In this document: piece after piece, positions 33,993-43,447 of the stretch | How the letters are laid out: every line of letters begins with the position of its first letter | Numbering within the stretch: the first letter of the stretch is position 1 | Source of the DNA: an uncultured Shewanella sp. | Lineage (GTDB): Bacteria > Pseudomonadota > Gammaproteobacteria > Enterobacterales > Shewanellaceae | Length of the DNA: 64,000 nucleotides | NCBI RefSeq assembly: GCF_947497935.1 | Contig: NZ_CANMIO010000005.1 | Location: 248,001-312,000 of the forward strand | Reading direction: 5' to 3' | The notes under the pieces: generated by a model | Database searches by the model: none | Told to the model about the DNA's origin: nothing | What the model saw: the letters and a program-made list of their open reading frames with translations, nothing else | Program-made: the position numbers and the translations under genes

Positions 33993-34259
33993 ATGATTAA
34001 TACATTGATGTTTGCCGCGGCGCTTTTTCAAGCCGAAATAAACCAAGTTAAACCCGTAACACAAGCTGATATAGATAAAAAAGTGATTGCTACTCAGATA
34101 GAAACTGAACTCAACAATGCCTTGGAACAGATGACACTGTCTTTGTTAGAAGAAAGCTCAGCCCTAAAGGAAGTAGAAACAGACGCCGAACTTGTTGAAT
34201 TCAATTCACTTCAAGGCAGTAAGTTGACTCGCTTAGAGCAAGAAACCCGTCGTCTGTAA
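33993..34259 (+). CDS. Small hypothetical protein
   Basis: An 88-residue acidic, helical protein (MINTLMFAAALFQAEINQVKP...), with a short hydrophobic N-terminus and many Glu/Leu residues suggesting a coiled coil. A strong AAGGAGG site lies six bases before the ATG, which supports real translation. I do not recognise a family. It lies alone between divergent thrS and the downstream SDR gene. Confidence 0.6.
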   Translation: MINTLMFAAALFQAEINQVKPVTQADIDKKVIATQIETELNNALEQMTLSLLEESSALKEVETDAELVEFNSLQGSKLTRLEQETRRL

Positions 34260-34389
34260 CATGGGGAAAATGATACTTGCGACTTCTATTCACTCACACC
34301 TATGGCTATGATGTCCTAACAAAGGCTAATAGCTGACTCGTCGTTCTATTTTAGCCACCTCTTCTATCTGTAAAGAAAATGGGCAAAAT

Positions 34390-35127
34390 ATGACAACTTG
34401 GGTATTAGTGACTGGAGCAGCAAAACGGATCGGACTCGCGATTGCGTCTCAACTCCATGATGATGGTTACAATATAGTGATCCACTATGGGCAATCGACA
34501 GATCAAGCCCAGAGACTATGCGACAAGCTAAACACTAAGCGCGCCGACTCTGCAATGATAATGCAGGCCGACTTAGCCAATAGCGATGCAATCGACAGAC
34601 TCGTCGCACAAATAAACTCATCCTCTATTAATCTCTCTGTCCTTATCAATAATGCTTCTTGCTTTTACCCGACTCCAATAGGAAAAACCTCTTTTATTAA
34701 AGCGCAGCAACTGCTTGCCACTAACCTTATCGCACCTTATCTGTTAGCAGAAAAACTCAGCCCGTTACTTGAAGCAAATAATGGCTGTGTGATTAACCTT
34801 TTGGACATCCACGGCAAGCGCCCACTAAAAGATCATGGACTATACTCTATATCAAAGGCTGCACTTGAAATGGCCACCTTGTCACTGGCTCAAGAACTCG
34901 CTCCCAATATACGTGTTAATGGCGTATCACCCGGCGCTATTTTATGGCCAGAGCAATCCGGCGAACAATCGCAACAAGCCGTGTTAAGTGCTATCCCGCT
35001 GGCTAAGCTTGGTCAAGTTGACGATATTGCCAGGCTTATTTCTCATTTAGTGAGCGCGCCTTATATCTCAGGCCAAGTAATTGCCGTAGATGGAGGGCGA
35101 AGCGCTGTAGGTTTTATGGGAGCGTAA
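34390..35127 (+). CDS. folM: Short-chain dehydrogenase, pteridine reductase/FolM-like
   Basis: A 245-residue SDR. The dinucleotide motif is VLVTGAAKRIGLAIA, with Arg in the TGxxxRIG pattern typical of pteridine reductases (NADPH preference), then LINNAS, and the catalytic YSISK after LLDIHGKRPLKDHG. The end is SGQVIAVDGGRSAVGFMGA. FolM-type enzymes reduce dihydromonapterin/dihydrofolate. It is followed two bases later by a small CPxCG protein. FolM is the best family match; the substrate is not proven. Confidence 0.78.
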   Translation: MTTWVLVTGAAKRIGLAIASQLHDDGYNIVIHYGQSTDQAQRLCDKLNTKRADSAMIMQADLANSDAIDRLVAQINSSSINLSVLINNASCFYPTPIGKTSFIKAQQLLATNLIAPYLLAEKLSPLLEANNGCVINLLDIHGKRPLKDHGLYSISKAALEMATLSLAQELAPNIRVNGVSPGAILWPEQSGEQSQQAVLSAIPLAKLGQVDDIARLISHLVSAPYISGQVIAVDGGRSAVGFMGA

Positions 35128-35129
35128 AT

Positions 35130-35330
35130 ATGCGATTCATCAACAAGACGATTAGTTGCCCCCATTGTGGGCATCACCAACATATCAATATTGATGCAAC
35201 TTGTGGTGATCAGGATTACTACGAGGACTGTCGAGTATGCTGTAATCCAATCCATATGAGATTACACATGGATGAAGCGCAGCATAAAATTGAGTTTTTC
35301 ATTGATTCAGACGATGAGCAAATCTATTAA
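35130..35330 (+). CDS. CPxCG-motif small cysteine-rich protein
   Basis: A 66-residue protein with CPHCGHHQHINIDATCGDQDYYEDCRVCCNPIH: one CPxCG knuckle and a second DCxVCCNP knuckle, the pattern of the PF14255-type small zinc proteins. It is acidic at the C-terminus. Function unknown. It is coupled to the SDR gene with a 2-base gap. Confidence 0.85.
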   Translation: MRFINKTISCPHCGHHQHINIDATCGDQDYYEDCRVCCNPIHMRLHMDEAQHKIEFFIDSDDEQIY

Positions 35331-35368
35331 GCAGATCTGCTCATCATTTTTTGATACGGAAGCAAGCG

Positions 35369-35986
35369 TCAGTTATTGTCGAAACGTTTGGCAAGTACTC
35401 GCTCAACGGTGTCGACAATGGCTTGGGTTTGACTGTCTATCTCTATGTTAATTTTATCGCCCTTAACATAGCTGTCTAGATTGGTCAGTTTTAACGTTTC
35501 AGGAATTAAATGCAGCATAAAGGAGTCAGCGGTCACCTCTCCTACCGTCAAACTGCAACCATTTACACCCACAAAACCTTTATACAGAATGTAATTCATC
35601 CACTTAGGCTCAACTCTCAAACGAATGTCATAATGCTCATCAGTGACACTCACCAAATCTACCTCTGCCTGAGTGTGAACATGACCCGATAAAATGTGAC
35701 CACCAATCTCACTACCGAAAGTTAATGAACGCTCTATGTTAACCTGTGAACTAACTCTCAGTTTTGATAGGTTAGTTAGCTTAAGGGTCTCTTCCATTAC
35801 ATCGAAAAACACCCTATCATCTTCTATTCTTGTGACTGTTAAACATACACCGTTATTTGCGACACTTGCCCCTAGTGAAAGTCCCTCGCGCAAATCCGGC
35901 CCAATTGCGATTTGTAGCGTGTTTAAGCCTGATTTCTTATCTATCGCCAACACTTCGCATGTTGCTTGAACTATACCTGTAAACAT
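35369..35986 (-). CDS. ribE: Riboflavin synthase, alpha subunit
   Basis: A 205-residue protein made of two similar lumazine-binding domains. MFTGIVQATCEVLAI opens the first, and GHILSGHVHTQAEVDL and VGVNGCSLTVGEVTAD fall in the second half. It converts two 6,7-dimethyl-8-ribityllumazine molecules to riboflavin. ATG 35986 is chosen because all family members start MFTGI; the open frame continues to 36022, into the divergent norM start. No FMN riboswitch is seen. Confidence 0.95.
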   Translation of the reverse strand: MFTGIVQATCEVLAIDKKSGLNTLQIAIGPDLREGLSLGASVANNGVCLTVTRIEDDRVFFDVMEETLKLTNLSKLRVSSQVNIERSLTFGSEIGGHILSGHVHTQAEVDLVSVTDEHYDIRLRVEPKWMNYILYKGFVGVNGCSLTVGEVTADSFMLHLIPETLKLTNLDSYVKGDKINIEIDSQTQAIVDTVERVLAKRFDNN

Positions 35987-36020
35987 CTTATCTCTCGTTA
36001 GTATATTAAGGGCTGTACCC

Positions 36021-37379
36021 ATGAACCATTCTGGCTTTCAAGCCAAACGCTTAGTCCAATTAGCGCTACCAGTGCTTATTGCCCAAGTCACACAAACCAT
36101 GATGGGATTTATCGATACCGTTATGGCTGGCCGTGTTAGCGCGGTCGATATGGCCGCAGTTGCGATCAGTGCCAGTCTTTGGCTACCAGCATTATTGTTT
36201 GTTCAAGGCTTATTAATGGCCTTTACACCAGTGTTTGCTCACCATCATGGTGCCGATAATCAAAAAGCAATTCAACCATTAGCTTTTCAAGCAAGTTATA
36301 TTGCCATAATTGGTAGTATTGTTGTGGTGCTTATCCTCTCATTTGCAGAGAATATTTTTACCATGATGGATCTCGAACCTGAAATGGCAAGACTCGGTGT
36401 CGGTTATCTAAACGGCTTCATGTGGGGCGTACCTGCATTCGTACTCTATCAAGTCTTAAGAGGCTGTAGCGAAGGCATTTCTTATACCTTACCGACTATG
36501 GTGATAGGTTTTGTGGGACTCGCAGTCAATATCCCGGCTAACTACATCTTCATTTATGGTCATTTTGGTATGCCAGCAATGGGAGGTGCAGGCTGTGGTA
36601 TCGCAACGGCGTTAGTGTTCTGGGCAATGTTTATCGCCATGATCATCTACATGCAGCTACATAAAAAGTTTACAGAACTTGCTCCATTCAAATCTTTTCA
36701 CATGCCTGACCTAAAAGTCATGTTTGACATGACAAAACATGGCTTCCCTATTGCTATGGCGCTGTTTTTTGAAGTGAGTTTATTTGCAATCATTGCTCTA
36801 CTATTAGCCCCTTTGGGCGCAACGGTGGTAGCAGGCCATCAGATTGCACTTAACTTTTCATCAATCGTATTTATGTTACCGCTGTCTTTGGGCATAGCAG
36901 TATCGATTCGTGTCGGCTATTACTTAGGCCAAGACAAGCCTGAAATTGCAGCGCTAGTTACCAAGCTCGCATTGATTATCTCGTTTTCACTCGCGGCTTG
37001 TACGGCAGTGATCACCATCTTATTTAGAAATGAAATTGCGCTTCTATATAACGATAATCCAGACGTGATCACCTTAGCTGGCAGCCTAATGTTCTTCGCC
37101 GCTATCTATCAGTTATCTGATTCGGTACAGGTGGTTACTGCTGGTGCACTACGTGGTTATAAAGATACTCGCAGCGCATTTTATATCACGCTGGTTTCAT
37201 ACTGGGGCGTGGGAATGACCTTAGGTTATACCTTAGCACGCACCGATATTATCGTGCCGCATATGGGTGCTCAAGGTTTCTGGATAGGCCTAATAGCAGG
37301 CTTAACAACTGCGGCGGTTTTGTTTGCTGCGCGCTTACGCTACGTTCAAAAACAAGGTGTAGTGCACTCAGCAATTTAA
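36021..37379 (+). CDS. norM: MATE-family multidrug efflux protein NorM
   Basis: A 452-residue membrane protein with about 12 hydrophobic helices arranged as two related halves (PVLIAQVTQTMMGFIDTVMAG in the first, GFPIAMALFFEVSLFAIIALL in the second). MATE transporters export cationic drugs using Na+ or H+. It diverges from ribE with only 34 bases between starts, a common ribE-norM pairing. Confidence 0.93.
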   Translation: MNHSGFQAKRLVQLALPVLIAQVTQTMMGFIDTVMAGRVSAVDMAAVAISASLWLPALLFVQGLLMAFTPVFAHHHGADNQKAIQPLAFQASYIAIIGSIVVVLILSFAENIFTMMDLEPEMARLGVGYLNGFMWGVPAFVLYQVLRGCSEGISYTLPTMVIGFVGLAVNIPANYIFIYGHFGMPAMGGAGCGIATALVFWAMFIAMIIYMQLHKKFTELAPFKSFHMPDLKVMFDMTKHGFPIAMALFFEVSLFAIIALLLAPLGATVVAGHQIALNFSSIVFMLPLSLGIAVSIRVGYYLGQDKPEIAALVTKLALIISFSLAACTAVITILFRNEIALLYNDNPDVITLAGSLMFFAAIYQLSDSVQVVTAGALRGYKDTRSAFYITLVSYWGVGMTLGYTLARTDIIVPHMGAQGFWIGLIAGLTTAAVLFAARLRYVQKQGVVHSAI

Positions 37380-37405
37380 TCCGATGCCAACACCTAGCTA
37401 GAAAT

Positions 37406-37438
37406 AAAAAGGCTATCTCACAAAGAGTTAGCCTTTTT
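37406..37438 (+). terminator. norM intrinsic terminator
   Basis: AAAAAGGCTA and TAGCCTTTTT with inner CTC/GAG pairs, followed by CATTTT. Confidence 0.85.
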
Positions 37439-37803
37439 CATTTTAAAGCCTACAAACTTCTAGTAAGCCAGTATATTTTGTACAAACTGAGGAAAACCGG
37501 TGTCAGTGTTTCGAAGGTCTTTGGACTCGTTTTTGGATAGAAGACACCTATTCATATCTACAACCTGACTCAATGTATTCAGCTCACCTTATGCTAGCCA
37601 GCTTATGCCTTTCTTACCCTATCTAAATCTCTTTATCTTTAAGCCGACAGGACAGCCTCTTCTCTAAGATTGAGAATCAACAATCTAACACTCTTTGGCT
37701 ATCAGCTCATGAGCTCAAATCATGTTCAATTACCGAGTCAGTAGTAACATACTGAAATAAGAAGTAAAAAAACCCAGTTGATATCTTATGTCAAACTGCT
37801 AAT
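37439..37803. other. Intergenic stretch with no recognised gene
   Basis: About 365 bases between the norM terminator and a second terminator-like hairpin at 37804-37834. No coding frame of note. The orphan terminator hints at an unannotated small RNA or a lost gene. Confidence 0.4.
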
Positions 37804-37834
37804 AAAAAGACTGTGGAAAATAACAGTCTTTTTC
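37804..37834 (+). terminator. Orphan terminator-like hairpin
   Basis: AAAAAGACTGT pairs with ACAGTCTTTTT around GGAAAATA and is followed by CGTTTTC. No gene ends nearby on the plus strand. Confidence 0.7.
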
Positions 37835-37898
37835 GTTTTCCATTTTCGGTGTGATCTTTACCTCGTTTCCCCCCTCATTTAATCGCTATATTCTCGGC

Positions 37899-38047
37899 CA
37901 CTTAAGGGCGTCATGCGACTTAATCGGGAACGTGGTGAGACTCCACGGCTGTACCTGCAACTGTAAACAGAGCGAAGCATTATTACCACTGGTGTAACCG
38001 GGAAGGAATGCTTCTAGATGCTGTAAGCCAGGAGACCGACCCATAAG
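37899..38047 (+). promoter_or_regulatory. Cobalamin riboswitch upstream of btuB
   Basis: Conserved cobalamin-riboswitch elements occur in order: GGGAACGTGGTGAGACTCC, then CTGTACCTGCAACTGTAA (B12-box side of the core), and AAGCCAGGAGACCGACCC at the 3' end. A CTCAAG/CTTGAG hairpin (38057-38075) follows as a possible expression platform, before the btuB start at 38217. High adenosylcobalamin would be expected to lower expression of btuB and the following genes. Confidence 0.93.
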
Positions 38048-38216
38048 CACTATTGACTCAAGCGGGTTTCTTGAGCAAATAGACGATGCAGGTTGCTGTT
38101 TCCGCATAATAAGCACACCTATATTTTCTATTCGTCGATAAAAAGAGTCATTCAAGACTTAATACGACGCATTTTCCCGCAAATTTCTAACTCAAAAAAT
38201 AATTAAAAGGTTAATC

Positions 38217-40031
38217 ATGAGTTTTAAACTGCGACTATCAGTACTAAGCATTGCTATATTTCAAACATTTTCTGCTCAGGCAGCAATCCCAGCTAATCCT
38301 GATATCGAGACGATAACTGTCACTGGCGATCGCTTTGACACCGCACAAGAGCAACAACTCGCGGTTGTGAATACGATTGAACGTGAAGAAATAGACAGAT
38401 TAAGTCCTAAATCTGTAGCAGATTTACTAGAAACACTACCAGGTGTGAGTGTGACTCGAAACGGCGGTGCGGGTCAGTCTGCCTCTATTAGTATGCGCGG
38501 AACTAATTCTAGCCATGTGTTAGTCCTAGTGGATGGTGTACGAGTTGGGTCGGCAACGCTTGGCGCCGTTAGCTTCAACGCATTGTCACCTGAGAACATC
38601 GAACGTATCGAAGTCGTTAAAGGCCCGAGAGCGGCAATATGGGGTAGCGATGCAATTGGCGGTGTGATTCAAATTTTCACCCGTAAACTTGAAGGCGGTG
38701 AATGGTTTGCATCAGCTGAATACGGCAGCGATGAATATATGCGCGCCACTGCAGGTGCAGGCATTAGCCATGGTGATGGCCACACCAGTATCAGCGTTAA
38801 CCACGAGCAAAGCGAAGGTTATAACGTTAAAAATGACGCTGAAGATGATGATGACGGCTATGACCGTATTGGCGTAAGCATTAACGGTGAGCAAACGTTA
38901 AGTGAGCTTTGGTCGCTTAACTGGAATGGACAGCTAGAAACAGGCCATTATGAATATGATAACAGCCGCGCCAATGAAGCTGATTATGACAATTACCTTT
39001 GGAGCCTTGGTGCGAAGTTTGAAAACGAAAAGCTAACCATTAAATTAGCACTTGCCCAGTCTCAAGATAAAAATGAAAACTTCCGTTCTGACGTAGATGA
39101 CTACCCGGTAACGCTTTATAAAACAACACGGGATCAAGTCAATTGGAGCAACAAATATCTAGCCACATCAAACTTGACCTTTATTGGTGGTATTGACTGG
39201 ACTAAAGAGTCAATTATCGGTGATTACGCCGTTGATGAGCGTGATATCACAGGTATTTACGCCCTTGCACGCTACCAATATGGCAAGTTATTGCTTGAAG
39301 GTATTGTTCGCTATGACGATGTTGAAAACATCGCCAGCGAAACCTCTTATAGCGGCAGTGCAGCTTACCAATTTAACGACCAATGGCGCCTTGCTGTTAG
39401 TACAGGTACTGGATTTCAAGCACCTACCTTTAACGACCTATACTGGCCAGGAACCGGTAACCCAGACTTAGTCTCTGAAACATCAGAAAACTATGATATT
39501 ACCCTTCACTACTCAAACGATAACCTCCGCGGTTATATCAGCCTATACCACAACACCATTAACAACCTTATTCAATGGGCACCAACACCTGAGTTAGATG
39601 AAAACGGCTATGAAATTTGGAAGCCTGCCAATATTCAAAGCGCAGAGATCACCGGAGTCGAATTATCGCTCAACTACAACACTTGGGGAATTGAGCATCA
39701 ATTGGGTTATAGCTATGTTGATGCGATCGACAAAGAAGGTGATGAACAACTTGATGGTCGAAGTGAACATGAGTTTGATTATGCAATGAGCTACAGCTGG
39801 GATGCAGTCGATGTTTTACTTAACTACCACTATCAAGGTGAACGTAAAGCATCAAATGACTACCTAGATCCTTACCATCAAGTCGATTTAAGCATCGGCT
39901 ACAAAATTGCTGAGGCATGGCAGCTAAGACTCAAAGCCAACAACCTACTGGATGAAGAGATCATTTCTGACAGAAATTACTTCAGTCCAGGTCGTCAACT
40001 GTTCTTAAGTGTTAGTTACCAAGCATTTTAA
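38217..40031 (+). CDS. btuB: TonB-dependent vitamin B12 receptor BtuB
   Basis: A 604-residue outer-membrane receptor with a signal peptide (MSFKLRLSVLSIAIFQTFSA), TonB box ETITVTGDRFD, plug domain motifs (PGVSVTRNGGAGQSASISMRG, VEVVKGPRAAIWGSDAIGG-like VVKGPRAAIWGSDAIGG) and a barrel ending LFLSVSYQAF with terminal Phe. It brings corrinoids into the periplasm. It lies directly downstream of the cobalamin riboswitch and starts a long B12 operon. Confidence 0.95.
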   Translation: MSFKLRLSVLSIAIFQTFSAQAAIPANPDIETITVTGDRFDTAQEQQLAVVNTIEREEIDRLSPKSVADLLETLPGVSVTRNGGAGQSASISMRGTNSSHVLVLVDGVRVGSATLGAVSFNALSPENIERIEVVKGPRAAIWGSDAIGGVIQIFTRKLEGGEWFASAEYGSDEYMRATAGAGISHGDGHTSISVNHEQSEGYNVKNDAEDDDDGYDRIGVSINGEQTLSELWSLNWNGQLETGHYEYDNSRANEADYDNYLWSLGAKFENEKLTIKLALAQSQDKNENFRSDVDDYPVTLYKTTRDQVNWSNKYLATSNLTFIGGIDWTKESIIGDYAVDERDITGIYALARYQYGKLLLEGIVRYDDVENIASETSYSGSAAYQFNDQWRLAVSTGTGFQAPTFNDLYWPGTGNPDLVSETSENYDITLHYSNDNLRGYISLYHNTINNLIQWAPTPELDENGYEIWKPANIQSAEITGVELSLNYNTWGIEHQLGYSYVDAIDKEGDEQLDGRSEHEFDYAMSYSWDAVDVLLNYHYQGERKASNDYLDPYHQVDLSIGYKIAEAWQLRLKANNLLDEEIISDRNYFSPGRQLFLSVSYQAF

Positions 40032-40047
40032 TTTAGATTAAAACAGA

Positions 40048-40070
40048 TAGCGCCGATTGTATCGGCGCTA
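40048..40070 (+). other. Intercistronic stem-loop between btuB and btuD
   Basis: TAGCGCCGAT-TGT-ATCGGCGCTA is a perfect 10-bp stem with a 3-base loop and no T run. It could protect btuB mRNA from 3' decay or reduce read-through into the transport genes. Confidence 0.6.
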
Positions 40071-40085
40071 CATTGGATCCCAGTA

Positions 40086-40898
40086 ATGCAAATTACCGCT
40101 CAAAACAACTCCCATATGGAAGTTAAGCAACTAAGTTGGTCAACATCGACTAAAAAGGTGCTAGACAACTTAAGTTTTACCATCGAAAGAGGCAAGTTCG
40201 TTGGGATCTTGGGACCTAATGGCGTAGGAAAATCCTCACTTTTACGCTGCATGTATAAGTACATGAGTCCAGATAGTGGAGAAGTGTTATTCAATAATCA
40301 AAATATCAAGACTATTTCACACAAGAACTTTGCTTCCAAAGTTGCAGTCGTGCTGCAGCACACTCCCATCGGCTTCTCTATGACAGCAAGGCAATTGCTC
40401 GCAACAGGCTTAATTAATCAACAAAAGTGGTGGCAACCCATTAACCACAGCGCCGAAAAAATCGAAATAGATCGTGTGCTATCCCTAGTGGGCCTAACGA
40501 GTAAGGCTGATCAAATATTTGAATCCCTTTCTGGTGGGGAACGTCAACGTCTGCTTATTGCCAGAGCACTATTACAAAAACCAGAGATCTTACTGCTCGA
40601 TGAGCCCACAAATCATCTAGATGTTGGCTATCAACTCGAGATCTTAACCTTAATAAAAAGCCTTGAGATCACTGTGGTGGCTACGATTCATGACCTTAAT
40701 TTAGCCAGCGCTTTTTGCGATAAATTACTCCTGTTGAGAGAAGGCAAATTGATCAAGAGTGGTTCCCCTGCACAGGTATTAACGCCAGCCAGTATCGAGA
40801 CGATTTACGGCATCAAAACCGAAGTAGACAGACATCCTCACGGCTGCCACCCAAGAGTCACCTATCACTTTGATGGAGGACGAAATGCGGCTGTTTAA
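40086..40898 (+). CDS. btuD: Cobalamin ABC transporter ATP-binding protein (BtuD-type)
   Basis: A 270-residue ABC ATPase with Walker A GPNGVGKSS, signature LSGGERQRLLIARALLQKP, Walker B ILLLDEPTNHLDV and a switch histidine in TIHDLN. It is of the iron-siderophore/B12 (FepC/HmuV) class. Paired with the BtuC-type permease that overlaps its last 14 bases, it powers corrinoid uptake with BtuF. Confidence 0.92.
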   Translation: MQITAQNNSHMEVKQLSWSTSTKKVLDNLSFTIERGKFVGILGPNGVGKSSLLRCMYKYMSPDSGEVLFNNQNIKTISHKNFASKVAVVLQHTPIGFSMTARQLLATGLINQQKWWQPINHSAEKIEIDRVLSLVGLTSKADQIFESLSGGERQRLLIARALLQKPEILLLDEPTNHLDVGYQLEILTLIKSLEITVVATIHDLNLASAFCDKLLLLREGKLIKSGSPAQVLTPASIETIYGIKTEVDRHPHGCHPRVTYHFDGGRNAAV

Positions 40899-41895
40899 TC
40901 CAAAATTATTATTACTGGTACTCATTCCCTTAGCACTCCTCTCTCCTTTAACAGCTATTGCTTTGGGCACAGCTGACATTAGTCTTAACGAAGTGATAGG
41001 CGCGATTTCTCGTACCTTAAGTGCACAATTTGATCCACAAGTAAGTACTTCGCTCGCTGATCGCATCATCATTGAACTCAGAATGCCGCGCGCAATATTG
41101 GCGATGATCTGCGGCGCAGGCCTCGCAGTATCGGGTTCGGTCTTGCAAAGTGTTACCAAAAACCCGCTAGCCGACCCTTACCTGTTCGGGATCTCTGCTG
41201 GTGCATCACTAGGCGCAATTCTTGCCCTAACTGGCGGCTTGACTCTGCTCCCTTTGCCTATTAGCGCGTTTTTAGGTTCATTAATCGCCGTTGCAGTGGT
41301 GATCGTAATGGCTAAAGATGGTCAGGTAGAAACACTCGTATTATCGGGTGTCGCCATTTCGTTTTTACTCTCATCAATAGCCAATCTCATTCTCTATTTT
41401 GCCGATCCGCAAGCAATGCAAGCCGTACTGTTTTGGTCTATGGGCAGCTTTAGCAGAGCAACCTGGAGTTCTTTGGCTGCACCAGCGTTAATTGTATTCA
41501 TCGCAACCGTCATTATTTACCAGTTTCAGCGTCCCTTACAGGCATTGATGGTTGGTGATGAAAGTGCCCATACCCAAGGCGTTGCTGTGCTACCGCTGCG
41601 TTTAGGCATGTTACTCCTTACCGCTCTTATGACTTCATCATTAGTCGCAACTTGCGGTGGTATTGGTTTTGTCGGCCTTATGGTTCCACATATCGTACGC
41701 ATGCTAATTGGCTCAGCCTCTTCGAGTTCTCTTATTGCTACAGCTTTGCTCGGCGGCATTTTAATGGTGTGGGTTGATCTATTTGCTCGATTACTGCTGC
41801 CATCACAGGAACTGCCTGTTGGTGTCATGACGGCCATGTTAGGCAGTCTGTTTTTCATTGGGTTGTTGGTTAAACGTAAGCAAGGATTTAGATAG
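40885..41895 (+). CDS. btuC: Cobalamin ABC transporter permease (BtuC-type)
   Basis: A 336-residue FecCD-family permease with about ten hydrophobic helices. The family motifs are LRMPRAILAMICGAGLAVSG (with SGSVLQSVTKNPLADPYLFG following) and a CGGIGFVGLMVPHIVRM segment. ATG 40885 has GGAGG six bases upstream and fits best; TTG/ATG alternatives at 40870-40873 lack a ribosome-binding site. It overlaps btuD and abuts cobU without a gap. Confidence 0.94.
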   Translation: MRLFNPKLLLLVLIPLALLSPLTAIALGTADISLNEVIGAISRTLSAQFDPQVSTSLADRIIIELRMPRAILAMICGAGLAVSGSVLQSVTKNPLADPYLFGISAGASLGAILALTGGLTLLPLPISAFLGSLIAVAVVIVMAKDGQVETLVLSGVAISFLLSSIANLILYFADPQAMQAVLFWSMGSFSRATWSSLAAPALIVFIATVIIYQFQRPLQALMVGDESAHTQGVAVLPLRLGMLLLTALMTSSLVATCGGIGFVGLMVPHIVRMLIGSASSSSLIATALLGGILMVWVDLFARLLLPSQELPVGVMTAMLGSLFFIGLLVKRKQGFR

Positions 41896-42498
41896 ATGAA
41901 GCAATTAGTTATTGGCGGTGCTCGCAGTGGTAAGAGTCGTCTAGCACAAGAATATGCTGTCACTTGGCAGGCTCAGACCCAAGGTGACGTCATTGTTATC
42001 GCTACCGCAGAGGTAAGCGAAGGCGCAATGGCGAAACGTATTGCCCATCACAAAAGTCATCGCCCTAAAGGCTGGCGAGTTATCGAAACCTGTTTAGATC
42101 TACCTCAAGCGCTAATTGAACACAGTAAATGCAACAATCTTATCCTTGTTGATTGCTTAACTCTGTGGTTATCCAATTGCTTACTGAGTGAGGTTAGCTG
42201 GCAACAGCACAAACAAGCTCTGCTCGCGGCGATGACACAATTGCCTGGAGAAGTCATTTTTATCAGTAATGAGGTGGGTCAAGGCATTGTGCCCCTTGGT
42301 GAACTATCGAGGGAATTTGTCGATGAGTCTGGCTGGTTACATCAGGCTCTAGCTAAGCAAGTCGATAAGGTCACTATGGCGGTGGCTGGTTTACCGCTAG
42401 TGTTAAAGTCGCCAGCCCAGACTCTGCTTGAGCCTATCTGTGAACAAACAAGTTCAGTTAACACTCACGCTGCAATAAATCAGTCGATGGAGGCCTAA
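41896..42498 (+). CDS. cobU: Adenosylcobinamide kinase/guanylyltransferase CobU, copy 1
   Basis: A 200-residue bifunctional enzyme that phosphorylates adenosylcobinamide and attaches GMP. The P-loop GGARSGKS is at residues 7-14. RIAHHKSHRP keeps the His-His pair where the guanylylated histidine lies in characterised CobU, and LVDCLTLWLSN is the Walker B. It starts immediately after the btuC stop. A second CobU is encoded 946 bases downstream. The C-terminus has about 20 extra residues. Confidence 0.93.
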   Translation: MKQLVIGGARSGKSRLAQEYAVTWQAQTQGDVIVIATAEVSEGAMAKRIAHHKSHRPKGWRVIETCLDLPQALIEHSKCNNLILVDCLTLWLSNCLLSEVSWQQHKQALLAAMTQLPGEVIFISNEVGQGIVPLGELSREFVDESGWLHQALAKQVDKVTMAVAGLPLVLKSPAQTLLEPICEQTSSVNTHAAINQSMEA

Positions 42499-42499
42499 G

Positions 42500-43447
42500 A
42501 TGAAATCTGCATCTTCTGCGCTTTCTACTACGAAATATGCCACTATGGCTATTAGCCTGTGTCTTGCACTCGGTGTCAGCTTACCCGTCAATGCAGAGAA
42601 ACAGCCTCGTCTTATCGTGTTATCTCCCCATGCGGTAGAGATGATATTTGAGATAGGCGCAGGCGACTCTATCATTGGCACGGTCGAGTATGCTGATTAC
42701 CCCGCTGCGGCGAACGATATTCGCCGCATCGGTCGACACGATTTTATCGACTATGAAGCGCTAATGCTGCTTCAACCCGATGCGATTATTGTCAGCAGCA
42801 CTACCACTGCCAGCATGCAGTCACGACTAACAGAGCTGGGGTTCACTCTGGTTGATGCGAGCGTTAAAGATCTTAAGCAGATCCCAGAGCGTCTTATTGA
42901 ACTGGGTAAATTAACAGGCCATAACACTGAGGCGAATAACAGTGCCGAAGCGTTTAATCAGACTCTTACCCAGCTGAGAGACACCTACCAAGATAAGGCG
43001 CCAGTTAACCTCTTTTACCAAGTCTGGCCAACGCCGCTTACGACAACGGCTAGCCCTTGGATGAATGAGATCTTTACAGGTTGTGGCGCTAATAACGTGT
43101 TTTCAAATAGCGTCAGTGAATATCCTCAAGTGAGCCTTGAGCAAGTGCTCTATTCCACTCCAGAAGTCATCATTAAACCTGTGTATCACGGTAATGCCGA
43201 TCAAGAGTCCGTCAATTGGGCAAAGTGGCCAGAGATCCCAGCCGTGGCCAACAATCACATCATTACCATTGAAGGCGATCTAGTGCATAGAACTGGGCCT
43301 AGGGTTTTACAAGGTATGGAGCTGGTATGTGAAATCATCGACAAAGTCCGTCGCGCTAAGCAGAGTCCTGCTGAGCCTCTCATTAGTAGCCAAGTGAATA
43401 GTCCAAGCAATAATAAGCACGCGCCAACCGAGGGCTCATTATTATGA
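42500..43447 (+). CDS. btuF: Periplasmic cobalamin-binding protein BtuF
   Basis: A 315-residue type III periplasmic binding protein with a signal peptide (TMAISLCLALGVSLPVNA, cleavage before EKQPRL). RLIVLSPHAVEMIFEIGAGDSIIGTVEYADYP is the BtuF-type N-terminal lobe, and the segment around FYQVWPTPLTT lies in the second lobe. It hands corrinoids to BtuCD. It sits between two cobU copies and its stop overlaps the next start by four bases (ATGA). Confidence 0.92.
   Translation: MKSASSALSTTKYATMAISLCLALGVSLPVNAEKQPRLIVLSPHAVEMIFEIGAGDSIIGTVEYADYPAAANDIRRIGRHDFIDYEALMLLQPDAIIVSSTTTASMQSRLTELGFTLVDASVKDLKQIPERLIELGKLTGHNTEANNSAEAFNQTLTQLRDTYQDKAPVNLFYQVWPTPLTTTASPWMNEIFTGCGANNVFSNSVSEYPQVSLEQVLYSTPEVIIKPVYHGNADQESVNWAKWPEIPAVANNHIITIEGDLVHRTGPRVLQGMELVCEIIDKVRRAKQSPAEPLISSQVNSPSNNKHAPTEGSLL

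Noticed and set aside
35987..36020. FMN riboswitch for ribE
   Set aside because: Only 34 bases separate ribE and norM and no RFN-element segments are present.
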